A DNA stretch of 32,760 nucleotides from Bog-756 sp052143895 (GCA_052143895.1 JBKQRT010000110.1:1-32760); one strand, 5' to 3'. Shown: positions 1 to 7,225, counted from the first letter of the stretch. Made by a program: numbers and translations. Notes: a model not told the origin generated them from the sequence alone.

Positions 1-220
1 GCCACTGGAGGCCGTCCTCACCAACGACGGCGCCGGACAAGCCACGTACTTCGGCTGGCGGGAGCCGTACCCCGACTGCCCGGAGCTCGCCCCCCGCTTG
101 GCAGATGCCGAGCGGATCACTGACAAACTGTGCGAGCGGGATGTCGAGCGCACCCCCGCACCGTCCGAACGGGAGGCCTTCGCCGCGGCCGTGACCGCGG
201 CGGCGGCCGTCCTCGGCTAG
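1..220 (+). CDS. 3' end of an unidentified protein (partial)
   Basis: An open frame enters from the left edge (first full codon at base 2) and stops with TAG at 218-220, giving the last 72 residues of a protein. The tail is mostly helical and charged, with a Tyr/Trp-rich patch (YFGWREPYPDC) followed by an Ala-rich C-terminus. I do not recognise the family. Codon use is typical of the window (GC-rich third positions), and a terminator-like hairpin follows directly. It runs convergent to the beta-glucosidase gene. The function cannot be called without the missing N-terminal part. Confidence 0.6.
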   Translation, partial: PLEAVLTNDGAGQATYFGWREPYPDCPELAPRLADAERITDKLCERDVERTPAPSEREAFAAAVTAAAAVLG

Positions 221-249
221 GGGGGTCGGGCCAGGCGCACCCGGCCCCC
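221..249. terminator. Hairpin between convergent genes, probable bidirectional terminator
   Basis: GGGGGTCGGG (221-230) pairs with CCCGGCCCCC (240-249) around a 9-nt loop, with one G-T wobble. It begins directly after the TAG of the left-edge gene and lies just beyond the stop of the opposing beta-glucosidase gene. There is no clear T-run, which is common in GC-rich actinobacteria. Confidence 0.5.
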
Positions 250-271
250 TCCGCCCTAGACGGGCGGGTGG

Positions 272-1471
272 TCAGCGGTCCCTGGGCGCGAGCCGGTGTT
301 CACGAGCGACGTCCCCGTACCACGCGGCGCTCGGTTTGGCCCCGCGCTCGAACGTGGTCGGGTCCACCGCGTGCAGACCGAGCTTCGGACCGTACCCCAT
401 GTTCCATTCGAAGTTGTCGAGCAGGCTCCAGACGAAGTACCCGCGCACGTCGATCCCGTCGTCGAGGCACGCGTGGACGCCCCGGAGCACCCGGTCGAGG
501 TAGACGATCCGCTCGGCGTCGTCGTCGGTGGCGATGCCGCTCTCGGTGATCAGCACCGGCAGCCCGGTGAACCCGGCGGCTCGGCGCATGCAGTGGGCCA
601 CCGCCTGAGGCCAGTTCTCCGTCCCCAGCTGCGTCTGGGGCACGGCCGGATCGTCGGCCACCGGCCCCTCGGGGCCGAAGTGCATCCGCGTGTAGGCCTG
701 GACGCCGACGAAGTCGTCGCCCTCGGTGGCGCGCAGGAAGGTGTCCTCCAGGATCTCCTCGGCCATGTCCCGGGTGAGCTCGCCGCCCTCCTCGGCCACG
801 ATCTCCGCCATCGACAGGGTGAGTCCGATCGGGTAGCTCCCGGGGCCCGACCGCAGCTCCTCGACGGCCAGGCGGTGGGCTCGCACCATCGACTCGTTGA
901 CGGCGAGATGACGGGCCAGGTCGTCCTTCACCCCCGGCGGGTAGTCGCCGACCGTGTAACCCATGGCTCCGACCACGTTGGGCTCGTTGATGGTGCAGGC
1001 CCAGCCGATCAGGTCCCCGAGGTGCGCGGCGGCCCGGCCGACATAGCGTGCGAACCGCTCCGGAGCGTCGGCGGCTTCGAAGGCGCCGCGCGCGGCCAAC
1101 CACGACGGGCTGGTGAAGTGGTGGAGGGTCACTACCGGGACGATGCCGCGCTCTCGGCACCCGGCGCACATCCGCCGGTAGTGGTCCAGCGCCGCCCGCG
1201 AGAACTCGCCGTCAGCCGGCTCGATCCGGCTCCACTCGAGCGAGAAGCGGTAGGCGCCGAGGCCCATCCCGGCCACCAGGTCGAGATCCTCCTGCCACCG
1301 GTGGTACGAGTCGCAGGCGTCCCCGCTCGATGCCGCGCACTGCGAGCCCGGGGTGTGCTCGAAAGCCCACCAGTCGTTGTTGGTGTTCCCCCCCTCGATC
1401 TGGTGGGCGGCACCGGCCGCGCCCCAGAGGAAGTCGTCGGGGAACACCAGGACCCCGTCGTCCGCGCTCAT
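272..1471 (-). CDS. Glycoside hydrolase family 1 beta-glucosidase/beta-glycosidase
   Basis: This 399-residue protein is a GH1 retaining beta-glycosidase, which hydrolyses terminal beta-linked sugars (commonly glucosides or galactosides). Seen in sequence: the N-terminal family signature FLWGAAGAAHQIEGG near residue 14; the acid/base glutamate in TINEPN (about residue 163); the nucleophile in the strand LITESG (about residue 310, matching the family's ITENG); and the C-terminal sugar-binding region with VWSLLDNFEWNMGY. The length is slightly short for GH1 (usually 420-480), but all core motifs are present. No signal peptide is visible, so it is probably cytoplasmic. It lies 57 bp downstream of a TetR-type regulator on the same strand, with a perfect inverted repeat between them that overlaps its candidate promoter and start. 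Exact sugar specificity cannot be read from sequence. Confidence 0.93.
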   Translation of the reverse strand: MSADDGVLVFPDDFLWGAAGAAHQIEGGNTNNDWWAFEHTPGSQCAASSGDACDSYHRWQEDLDLVAGMGLGAYRFSLEWSRIEPADGEFSRAALDHYRRMCAGCRERGIVPVVTLHHFTSPSWLAARGAFEAADAPERFARYVGRAAAHLGDLIGWACTINEPNVVGAMGYTVGDYPPGVKDDLARHLAVNESMVRAHRLAVEELRSGPGSYPIGLTLSMAEIVAEEGGELTRDMAEEILEDTFLRATEGDDFVGVQAYTRMHFGPEGPVADDPAVPQTQLGTENWPQAVAHCMRRAAGFTGLPVLITESGIATDDDAERIVYLDRVLRGVHACLDDGIDVRGYFVWSLLDNFEWNMGYGPKLGLHAVDPTTFERGAKPSAAWYGDVAREHRLAPRDR

Positions 1472-1472
1472 C

Positions 1473-1496
1473 CCGCCACCGTACCGACGGTGGCGG
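1473..1496 (-). promoter_or_regulatory. Perfect inverted repeat at the beta-glucosidase start; candidate operator/leaderless promoter
   Basis: CCGCCACCGT (1473-1482), ACCG, ACGGTGGCGG (1487-1496) is a perfect 10-bp inverted repeat ending 1 nt before the GH1 ATG. On the minus strand it contains TACGGT (1483-1478), a TANNNT -10 hexamer followed by exactly 6 nt and the ATG, as expected for a leaderless transcript. The symmetry and the adjacent TetR gene suggest an operator. An alternative is an RNA hairpin hiding the start region. Confidence 0.5.
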
Positions 1497-1528
1497 TGAC
1501 GCGCCCGATCGCTCCCGCACCGGGAGCC

Positions 1529-2194
1529 CTACCTCGTACGCCCCTCCCACAGGGCGGCCATCCCGCCGGCGTACATCTGGAACGCCCGGATCCCGAGCTC
1601 GTCCGTCGACGGCGGGTCGGGGTCGGCGGCGCAGGCCTCGGCGAACCCGTGGACCGACACGAACCACGACGCCGTCACCGCCGCCGCGATCACCCTCGGC
1701 TCGATGGCCCCGGCCGGATAGTCGAGGCGCTGACGGAAGAGCTCGGTCATCCGGGCCTGGGTCTCGACCAGCAGCTGGTAGACGCGGCCGGCGACCTCGG
1801 GGGCGGTCTCGGCCAGCAGCACCCCGACGGCGAGCGGCGGGAAGGGGGCGCCTGACTCGTCCCGGAGCCGTTCGGAGGTCACGAAGCCCTGTCGCCGGAG
1901 TGTCTCCAGGGCGCCGGCGTACATCTCCTCTGGCGTCTCGCCCGGGGGCCGGCTCTCGAACGCCTCGAGGTAGGCGTCGACCCACTGCTGGAACTGCGCC
2001 AGCGCCACATCGGCCTTGGCGTCGAAGTAGGAGTAGAAGGTCCGGGCGGCCACGTCGGCGGCATCGGTGATGTCCTCGACCGAGGTGGCCTGGTATCCGA
2101 ACTGCCGGAACAGCGTGGCGGCCTCCTCGATGATCCGCTCCCGGGTGGCCGCCTTCTTGCGCTCACGCCGTGTGCGCAGTTGGTCCGTGGTCAT
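1529..2194 (-). CDS. TetR/AcrR-family transcriptional regulator
   Basis: A 221-residue DNA-binding regulator, started at ATG 2194 (MTTDQLRTRRERKK...). Residues about 10-60 match the TetR helix-turn-helix: RERIIEEAATLFRQFGYQATSVEDITDAADVAARTFYSYF, shown here only to mark the span in which the GY.A/TSVEDI and F.YF hallmarks fall. The rest is a helical ligand-binding domain of ordinary length for the family. A longer upstream reading exists, but it is not TetR-like and would invade the intergenic region. The gene precedes a beta-glucosidase on the same strand and is divergent from a glutamine amidotransferase gene. Either could be its target. The palindrome before the glucosidase is the best visible operator candidate. 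The ligand is unknown. Confidence 0.9.
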   Translation of the reverse strand: MTTDQLRTRRERKKAATRERIIEEAATLFRQFGYQATSVEDITDAADVAARTFYSYFDAKADVALAQFQQWVDAYLEAFESRPPGETPEEMYAGALETLRRQGFVTSERLRDESGAPFPPLAVGVLLAETAPEVAGRVYQLLVETQARMTELFRQRLDYPAGAIEPRVIAAAVTASWFVSVHGFAEACAADPDPPSTDELGIRAFQMYAGGMAALWEGRTR

Positions 2195-2387
2195 GGCTTT
2201 GAGTCCTGGCCTTCCCCCGCCCTCCCAGTGCCCGCGCGGTACTCCGCACATGCATCGACGGCCCCCGGCACTTCCCCGAGCGTCGCCGCAGCAGTATCCC
2301 GCATTCCGGGGGCCGCTGGCAGTGTTTCGTCGCACCAGCTGTCCCTTCGACGGAAGTCTCCGAACACCCTGGTCGAGCCCGGGACGG

Positions 2388-2436
2388 TACCGTGACCCGC
2401 ATGGGTCTCCGGCGCGGAACACCGGCGGGAGCCTGA
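2388..2436 (+). promoter_or_regulatory. Candidate leaderless promoter and 11-codon upstream ORF ahead of the amidotransferase
   Basis: TACCGT (2388-2393) fits the TANNNT -10 pattern and is followed by 7 nt and an ATG at 2401. That ATG opens an 11-codon frame (MGLRRGTPAGA) ending with TGA at 2434-2436, 5 nt before the amidotransferase GTG at 2442. No good -35 is seen. It may be a translated leader, or it may only mark the transcription start. Confidence 0.3.
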
Positions 2437-2441
2437 CCGCC

Positions 2442-3128
2442 GTGCAGCTGGCCGTTCAGCTGGCCGTGCTCCAGCACAGCGACTCCGACCTGCCGGGGCT
2501 GCTCGGTGTGCGCGCCCGCGCCCTCGGGTTGGCTTTCCGCTCCTACCGGGCCGACCACGGCGTGGGTGGGCTGCCGGAACCCGGGTCGTTCGACCTCCTG
2601 GTGGTGATGGGGTCCGCCGCATCGGTTCTCGATCCGTCGGTCCGTTGGATCGAGCCCGAACGACAGCTGGTGGCGGACGCGGTGGCGGCGCAGGTGCCGG
2701 TGCTCGGGGTCTGCTTCGGGGGCCAGTTGCTGGCCCAGGTGCTGGGGGCCGAGGTCAGCCGAGCCGCCCGGCCGGAGATCGGCTGGCGCACCCTCGCCAC
2801 CGGCGACGCGGCGCGGGTCCCACCCGGACCGTGGCTGGAGTGGCACGAGGACCAATTCGCCGTCCCTCCAGGTGCCGAGCTGGTGGCCAGCACCGAGGTG
2901 TGCCCTCAGGCGTTCGTGAGTGGCATCCACACCGGCGTGCAGTTCCATCCGGAGGTCAGCTGGGCGATCGTCCGCCGCTGGGTCGAGGAGGCCGCCGGTG
3001 CGGGCACGCTGGCACCCTCGGTGGCCGAGGAGCTCCGGGCCGGCTTCGACGCCGAGGGCGGGGGCCCGCAGGCACAGGTCGACCTCCTGTTCGACAGCTT
3101 CCTGCAGCGTTCCGGCTGCCTGGGGTGA
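2442..3128 (+). CDS. Class I glutamine amidotransferase (GMP-synthase GATase-like)
   Basis: A 228-residue protein with the class I glutaminase fold, which releases ammonia from glutamine for transfer to an acceptor. The nucleophile elbow GVCFGGQLLA (Cys at about residue 89) and the QFHPEV box carrying the His and Glu of the triad (about residue 168) are both intact. The N-terminus (VLQHSDSDLPGLL) resembles stand-alone GATase1 proteins of the YfeJ/GuaA-like group rather than GuaA itself, and no synthetase domain follows. Start GTG 2442 is preferred because GGCGGGAG lies at ribosome-binding distance. GTG 2466 is an alternative. It is divergent from tetR. The acceptor substrate is unknown; such proteins are often annotated only as amidotransferases. 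Confidence 0.85.
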   Translation: MQLAVQLAVLQHSDSDLPGLLGVRARALGLAFRSYRADHGVGGLPEPGSFDLLVVMGSAASVLDPSVRWIEPERQLVADAVAAQVPVLGVCFGGQLLAQVLGAEVSRAARPEIGWRTLATGDAARVPPGPWLEWHEDQFAVPPGAELVASTEVCPQAFVSGIHTGVQFHPEVSWAIVRRWVEEAAGAGTLAPSVAEELRAGFDAEGGGPQAQVDLLFDSFLQRSGCLG

Positions 3129-3160
3129 CCGCCGAAATGTCCGGACCGTCCCGGGACGAC

Positions 3161-3178
3161 GTCGCCGCCGGTGGCGGC
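3161..3178. terminator. Short GC hairpin between convergent genes
   Basis: GCCGCC-GGT-GGCGGC lies in the 58-bp gap between the stops of the amidotransferase and the opposing membrane-anchored protein gene, next to a GTCCCGGGAC palindrome (3148-3157). It is plausible as a termination structure but has no T-run. Confidence 0.25.
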
Positions 3179-3186
3179 CCGCGGCC

Positions 3187-3834
3187 TCAGCCGAACTTGA
3201 GCAGCAGCAGGGCCACGACGGTGAAGGCGATCCCTGCCTTGAACATCAGGTGGGCCCGGAACCACTCGACCCGCCCTCCGCGGTCGTCCGGGGCCGAGGT
3301 CCGACGGTGCCGCGGGGTCCGCGGCGGCAGCGCCGGCGCGACCGCCGGTGACACACCGGCCGGTGGCACCGGGTTGCGTGCGCGCGTGTCCACCGTGGTC
3401 CGGGGCCGCGACATCGGCGCCGGGGTCGGGGCCGCGGACGGCACCTCGCCCGGGGCCACCACCGCACCGGTCGCCGCATTCGTCTGGATCGTCGCCAAGG
3501 TGCCCGGGCGCGACGCCGGGCTCCCACCGGTGGCGCCGTTGCCGCGCACGCCGTCGTCCGGGACCGCCGCCGCCGGCGGCTCCGCTGTCGGTCCGGCGAC
3601 CGGTCCGGCGACCGGGAGGGCGGTGGTTCTCGACGGCTCGGCGCCGGTCATCGCCGGGTGCTCGCTGAGTCGCAGCTCGGCCTCGTCCGCTTCGCGCCGT
3701 GCGTCCTCGAGCTCGCGGAGGAGCGCGTCGACCTCGTGTTCCTTGCGTGCCACCAATTCCCGGACCACATCGCCCGGGATCACGTCGGGCGGGTCGGTGC
3801 CGAGTGCGTCGACGACCGCCCCGAGCTCACTCAC
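3187..3834 (-). CDS. Tail-anchored hypothetical protein with N-terminal coiled coil
   Basis: A 215-residue protein of unknown function. Residues 1-60 are charged and helical, with a heptad-like stretch (VRELVARKEHEVDALLRELEDA...) that suggests a coiled coil. Residues about 60-180 form a disordered Pro/Ala/Thr/Gly-rich linker. The last 20 residues (FKAGIAFTVVALLLLKFG) form a single membrane helix right at the C-terminus, so it looks tail-anchored with the coiled coil in the cytoplasm. The GTG start overlaps the stop of the upstream gene by 8 bp (GTGAGTGA), implying translational coupling and a shared role. No enzyme motif is seen. Confidence 0.7.
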   Translation of the reverse strand: MSELGAVVDALGTDPPDVIPGDVVRELVARKEHEVDALLRELEDARREADEAELRLSEHPAMTGAEPSRTTALPVAGPVAGPTAEPPAAAVPDDGVRGNGATGGSPASRPGTLATIQTNAATGAVVAPGEVPSAAPTPAPMSRPRTTVDTRARNPVPPAGVSPAVAPALPPRTPRHRRTSAPDDRGGRVEWFRAHLMFKAGIAFTVVALLLLKFG

Positions 3835-4117
3835 GGGCCACCGCCGCCGGGTCGGCCTGCAGCCAGCGCGATCCGTCGTTCATCGCCGTTCGGAGCTGGT
3901 CGATGAGTGCAGCAGGGTCGTCGCCTCCGGTGGTCGGGACCTCCCCCACCAGGGCGTCGAGGCGCTGCAGCTTGCGGTGCGCACGCTCGGTCCGGGCCCG
4001 TGCCTCGGCAATGGCCAGCTCGATCCGGAGCCGTTCCGCGCCGGCGGCCCGCAGGTAGGCCTCCACCGAGTCACGGGTGTAGGCGGCAGCGGAGGTGCGA
4101 TCGCTGGGGGTGGTCAT
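3827..4117 (-). CDS. Small coiled-coil hypothetical protein
   Basis: This 96-residue protein is dominated by a long helix (DSVEAYLRAAGAERLRIELA... to about residue 55) with regular Ala/Leu/Arg spacing, typical of a coiled coil. The opening YTRDSVEAYLRAA resembles small actinobacterial proteins with a DivIVA-like flavour, but I cannot assign it to a family. ATG 4117 is preceded by a GAACCTCCTC-type ribosome-binding region (AACCTCCT on the plus strand reads AGGAGGTT), which is a strong Shine-Dalgarno. It is the first gene of a two-gene unit with the tail-anchored protein downstream. A palindrome sits in its promoter region. Confidence 0.72.
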   Translation of the reverse strand: MTTPSDRTSAAAYTRDSVEAYLRAAGAERLRIELAIAEARARTERAHRKLQRLDALVGEVPTTGGDDPAALIDQLRTAMNDGSRWLQADPAAVARE

Positions 4118-4159
4118 GAGGAGGTTCTCCGGTTCGGGAGGCGGCGGTCCCGCCCCCCC

Positions 4160-4190
4160 AGTATACCTAGCAAGTCACTAGGTCGATAGG
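4160..4190 (-). promoter_or_regulatory. Promoter with an embedded inverted repeat for the coiled-coil/tail-anchor pair
   Basis: On the minus strand TATACT (4165-4160) is a near-consensus -10. ACCTAG (4165-4170) and CTAGGT (4178-4183) form a perfect 6-bp inverted repeat with a 7-nt spacer, located in the spacer between the -10 and a weak TCGACC -35-like hexamer. This is the usual position of a repressor operator. It is one of the few AT-rich spots in the window. Confidence 0.55.
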
Positions 4191-4198
4191 GGTGGGAC

Positions 4199-4224
4199 GG
4201 CCGTCGCCGGGGATGGCGGCGGCC
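4199..4224 (-). terminator. Hairpin immediately after pstB
   Basis: GGCCGTCGCC (4199-4208) and GGCGGCGGCC (4215-4224) pair with one mismatch around a 6-nt loop and abut the pstB stop codon. It is probably the end of the pst transcript, ahead of the promoter at 4160-4190. No T-run follows. Confidence 0.5.
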
Positions 4225-5064
4225 TCAGCCGAAGCGGCCGTGCACGTAGTCCAGGGTCCGGGGGTCCTGGGGCTCCTCGAACATGGCATCGGTGGGGCCG
4301 TGCTCGATGATGTACCCGGGCGCCCCCTGCTCGGCCAGGAAGAACGCCGTGTAGTCGGACACCCGCTGGGCTTGCTGCATGTTGTGGGTCACGATCACGA
4401 TAGTGACCTCGGAGCGCAGCTCCTCGATGGTCGTCTCGATCCGCCGGGTCGAGGTGGGGTCGAGGGCCGAGCACGGCTCGTCCATGAGGAGCACACGGGG
4501 TCGGATGGCCAAGGCCCGGGCGATGCACAGCCGCTGCTGCTGGCCACCCGAGAGGGCGCCGCCAGGCTGGCGCAGCCGCGACGACACTTCGTTCCAGAGA
4601 CCGGCCTTGACCAGGCACCGCTCCACGATCTCGTCCTTCGCGCTCTGGTCCTTGCGGGTGCCGGTGAGCCTGAGTCCGGCCAGGACGTTGTCGTAGATCG
4701 ACATGGCCGGAAACGGATTCGGCTTCTGGAAGACCATGCCGATGTTGCGCCGGGCCTGGGTCAGCTTCCGGTCGGGGTCGTAGATGTCGACTCCGTCCAA
4801 CAGCACATCCCCGGCGAGGGACGCCGACGCCACGAGCTCGTGCATCCGGTTGAGGATGCGGAGGAAGGTGGACTTGCCGCACCCCGACGGTCCGATGAGC
4901 GCCGTCACCTGCCGGGCCGCCATGGTCAGGGAGACTCGGTCGAGGACGTGATGGTCACTGAACCACGCCGAGATGTCGCGGGCCTCGAGCGTGGCCGCCT
5001 GGTCGGCGTGGTGGCCGAAGTCGCCGGCGAGCGTTCGTGGATCGATCGGGGTCTCGAGGAGCAT
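4225..5064 (-). CDS. pstB: Phosphate ABC transporter ATP-binding protein PstB
   Basis: A 279-residue ABC ATPase that powers phosphate import through PstC and PstA on the cytoplasmic face. Seen: Walker A GPSGCGKST (about residue 58), the Q-loop in MVFQKPNPFPAMSIYDNV (the NPFP segment is characteristic of PstB), the signature LSGGQQQRLCIARAL, Walker B VLLMDEPCSALDP, and the switch His in VTHNMQQA. The length is normal for PstB, with about 20 extra residues at the N-terminus. It is the last gene of the minus-strand pst/surface-protein run, 45 bp after the sortase-like gene and followed by a hairpin. Having pstB separated from pstCA by three accessory genes is unusual, since the common order is S-C-A-B. 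Confidence 0.96.
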   Translation of the reverse strand: MLLETPIDPRTLAGDFGHHADQAATLEARDISAWFSDHHVLDRVSLTMAARQVTALIGPSGCGKSTFLRILNRMHELVASASLAGDVLLDGVDIYDPDRKLTQARRNIGMVFQKPNPFPAMSIYDNVLAGLRLTGTRKDQSAKDEIVERCLVKAGLWNEVSSRLRQPGGALSGGQQQRLCIARALAIRPRVLLMDEPCSALDPTSTRRIETTIEELRSEVTIVIVTHNMQQAQRVSDYTAFFLAEQGAPGYIIEHGPTDAMFEEPQDPRTLDYVHGRFG

Positions 5065-5109
5065 GGCGTGGCTTCTTTCAGGGACGGTGGGCGGTCGGGT
5101 GCGGGCAGG

Positions 5110-6165
5110 TCACAACAGGTTGGGGAGGAGTCGGGCGATCTGATTGGCGGTGAAGATCCAGGTGAGAAGCAACGGGGCGGTGAACACGATCCACGCCTGG
5201 GCGTGGCCCCGCCGGCGCGAGATCCACACCGCGCCGGCCACCAGCACCCCGAGGATCTCCAGCCAGAAGAAGAGTGCCCACAGCGTGCTGGTGTCGGTGC
5301 CCAGCGGCTGCTCGCTCGGCGGCACCGTGCTGACCAGGGGGTAGTCGGCGGCGAGGGGGGTGCCGACCTTGTCGGCATCGACCCACACCACGCCCGACGG
5401 GACGAACGGTGCACCGCCGGCCGTCCCGAGAGTCAGCCGAGCCTTGCCGGCAGCCACCGGGTGGTCCACCGCGCCGGCCGTGCGGACGTCCACCACGCGG
5501 AACACCGAGGTGCCGACGCCGGTGGTGACGGTGATGCGGGCCCCTTTGGCCAGGTCGCTGATCTGTCCGAACGGACCGCCGTAGGCCGCGGCCCGGCCGA
5601 GGATGACACTGGTGCCGGCGCCACCCGGGAACACCGTGTCGCGGAGGTGGCCCGGCCCGTCCGCCAGCACCGAGCTGGTGGTCCCCTCGGTCACCACCTG
5701 CTTCACTCCGATGGAGGGGATGGAGAGCACCGCCATCGGGCTCCCGAGGGCCAGCGCGCTGTCCCGGCCCACCTTCGGACCGGTCGGCGCCGTTCCCAAC
5801 GCCAGTTCGGTCCGGAACCGGTTGAACAGGGAGACCTGGGCGGACCGGTGCTCTAACCCGCTGATCCAGGTGAGCTGCAGGATCAGGCCGAAGGCCAGGA
5901 GAGCCAGGACGATGAGCGCCGAACGCACCAGATACGCCGTCGAATCGGTGGGCAGCGGCGCCAGGACGTGGATGGGCGGTCGCCCCTCGCCGTCCTCGTG
6001 GCCGCCGGTCGGGGGAAGCTGGTCCCCGCCCGGCGGCTCGGGGGGAGCCTCCTCGACCTCGGGCGGGACCGTGTCCGGGGCGCGCCAGTCCTCGATGACC
6101 GTGCCGTCGGGCACGGGGACCAGGAGCAGCTCCCGGTCGTAGGCGGTCTCGGTGGCGGTCACCAC
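5110..6165 (-). CDS. Cysteine-free sortase-fold membrane protein (predicted catalytically inactive)
   Basis: A 351-residue membrane protein with a clear sortase core but no sortase active site. After a Pro/Glu-rich N-terminus and a membrane helix (about 80-103), residues 143-265 carry family landmarks: LSIPSIGV, VTEGTTSSVLADGPGHL, DTVFPGG and FGQISDLAKGARI. Where active sortases have the His of the GH motif, this has Arg (VILGRAAAYGG, R191). Where they have TLxTC, it reads TLGTA (A249), and the following conserved Arg is Ser/Gly. The protein contains no cysteine anywhere. Two further helices end the chain. I chose the GTG at 6165 (part of GTGGTGA overlapping the upstream stop) over a GTG at 6216 that would overlap more deeply. 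Its coupled upstream gene encodes an LAFTG-tailed surface protein, so a binding or scaffold role is inferred. Confidence 0.8.
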   Translation of the reverse strand: MVTATETAYDRELLLVPVPDGTVIEDWRAPDTVPPEVEEAPPEPPGGDQLPPTGGHEDGEGRPPIHVLAPLPTDSTAYLVRSALIVLALLAFGLILQLTWISGLEHRSAQVSLFNRFRTELALGTAPTGPKVGRDSALALGSPMAVLSIPSIGVKQVVTEGTTSSVLADGPGHLRDTVFPGGAGTSVILGRAAAYGGPFGQISDLAKGARITVTTGVGTSVFRVVDVRTAGAVDHPVAAGKARLTLGTAGGAPFVPSGVVWVDADKVGTPLAADYPLVSTVPPSEQPLGTDTSTLWALFFWLEILGVLVAGAVWISRRRGHAQAWIVFTAPLLLTWIFTANQIARLLPNLL

Positions 6166-7151
6166 GGGGAGCGGGACACCGCCCGGTCCGTGCGCTTCCG
6201 GGACTCGTAGCCCCACCCGAGCAGCATGAGCCCGACACCGATGGCCAGCAGGCCGGCCCCGATCCCCTTCCAGACGGGGAACCCAGTGAAGGCCAGGTTG
6301 CCACCGGTGGCCTCGGAGCTCCCCGTCCCCGTGTCACCGGATCCCGACGACCCGTCGGTGCCCGCCGCGCCCCCACCGCCGGCGCTACCGGCGACGGCAG
6401 CCGGCGTCGTCGTGGTGGTCGTGGAGGAGTCTGACGAGGCGTCGGTGGTGGTGGCCGACGCGGCGGTCGTGGTGGTGGTAGTCGATGCGCCCGCCGTGGT
6501 GGTGGTCGTCGTGGTGGTGCCGGCCCCGGGGACGTCCGCCCACACGAACCCGTTTGGGTCGGTGCTGCTGGCCGTGAAGGTGATCTGGGTGTTCCAGTTG
6601 TCGGTGACCGCCCCGGTCGTGTTGGCGCACAGGAGGCCCGCCTCCCAGACGCCGTCGGAGGCCCCGCCGAGCAGCGTGGTGAGGGGCACGCCGTCGGTTG
6701 CGACGAGGGGCGCCCACTCGAAGTCGTTCGGGATCTGGACGATCTGCCCCGTGCCGATGGCCGTGTTCGCAGGTCCGTAGTACGTGCCCGTGGTGTCCAC
6801 GAATCCGTAGTCGCCGGTCGGCGGATCGTTGATGAACTTGAGGGACGCCAGATTGGTCCCCTTCCGGACCAGGTAGCTGTAGACGTGATACCCGTGGTTG
6901 GCGGTGTCGCCCGAACACGCGGCATTGGCGGGCAGGGTGACCGTGAACTGGGTCGTCGAGCCACCCGAGGCCAGGGCGGCCAGGCTTCCGGGGCTGGCGA
7001 TGGTGGCCGTGGCGTTGACCGTCACCGCCGAGGCCGCGGTGGCCGCGGCCAGGCAGACGGCACCCGAGGCGATGAGCAGGGCTGCCGCGGCCCGCAGGCC
7101 TCGTGGCGTCCGCGCTGTCCGTGTCCTCGTCGAGCGGTGTGCCTGCTGCAT
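6159..7151 (-). CDS. Secreted surface protein with unrecognised domain, Thr-rich stalk and LAFTG sorting-like signal
   Basis: A 330-residue exported protein. A signal peptide (residues 1-43, ending AASA) leads into a domain of about 160 residues shared with the products of 14053-14886 and 14889-17351. Its landmarks are SGGSTT, C.GDTANHGYHVYSYLV, YYGPANTAIGTGQIV, NDFEWAPLV, CANT and TDPNGFVW. A Thr/Ala/Ser and Gly-rich stalk follows (about 200-285), then NLAFTG, a membrane helix and YESRKR. This is the LAXTG/hydrophobic/basic layout of class E sortase substrates. ATG 7151 has AGGGAGA at a suitable distance. Its stop overlaps the start of the sortase-like gene (GTGGTGA). The domain function is unknown; its place in the pst run suggests a role in phosphate capture or wall anchoring. 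Confidence 0.82.
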   Translation of the reverse strand: MQQAHRSTRTRTARTPRGLRAAAALLIASGAVCLAAATAASAVTVNATATIASPGSLAALASGGSTTQFTVTLPANAACSGDTANHGYHVYSYLVRKGTNLASLKFINDPPTGDYGFVDTTGTYYGPANTAIGTGQIVQIPNDFEWAPLVATDGVPLTTLLGGASDGVWEAGLLCANTTGAVTDNWNTQITFTASSTDPNGFVWADVPGAGTTTTTTTTAGASTTTTTTAASATTTDASSDSSTTTTTTPAAVAGSAGGGGAAGTDGSSGSGDTGTGSSEATGGNLAFTGFPVWKGIGAGLLAIGVGLMLLGWGYESRKRTDRAVSRSPW

Positions 7152-7225
7152 GGTCTGTCTCCCTGTCCTGTCGGATGGCGGTGTGGTGGTCGGGCGGTCG
7201 AGTGACGGGTCTTCCCCGGCGGTCC

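Noticed and set aside
4192..5856. Long plus-strand open frames over pstB and the sortase-like gene
   Set aside because: They are high-GC antisense shadows with His/Arg/Gly-rich composition and no recognisable domain.
5990..6030. LPPTGG inside the N-terminal part of the sortase-like protein
   Set aside because: It looks like an LPXTG sorting motif, but it lies before the first membrane helix, on the presumed cytoplasmic side, within a Pro/Gly-rich stretch, so it is probably chance.
6400..6530. GTG/GTC-rich short repeat
   Set aside because: It is the coding sequence of the Thr/Ala/Ser-rich stalk of the LAFTG protein, not an independent repeat element.
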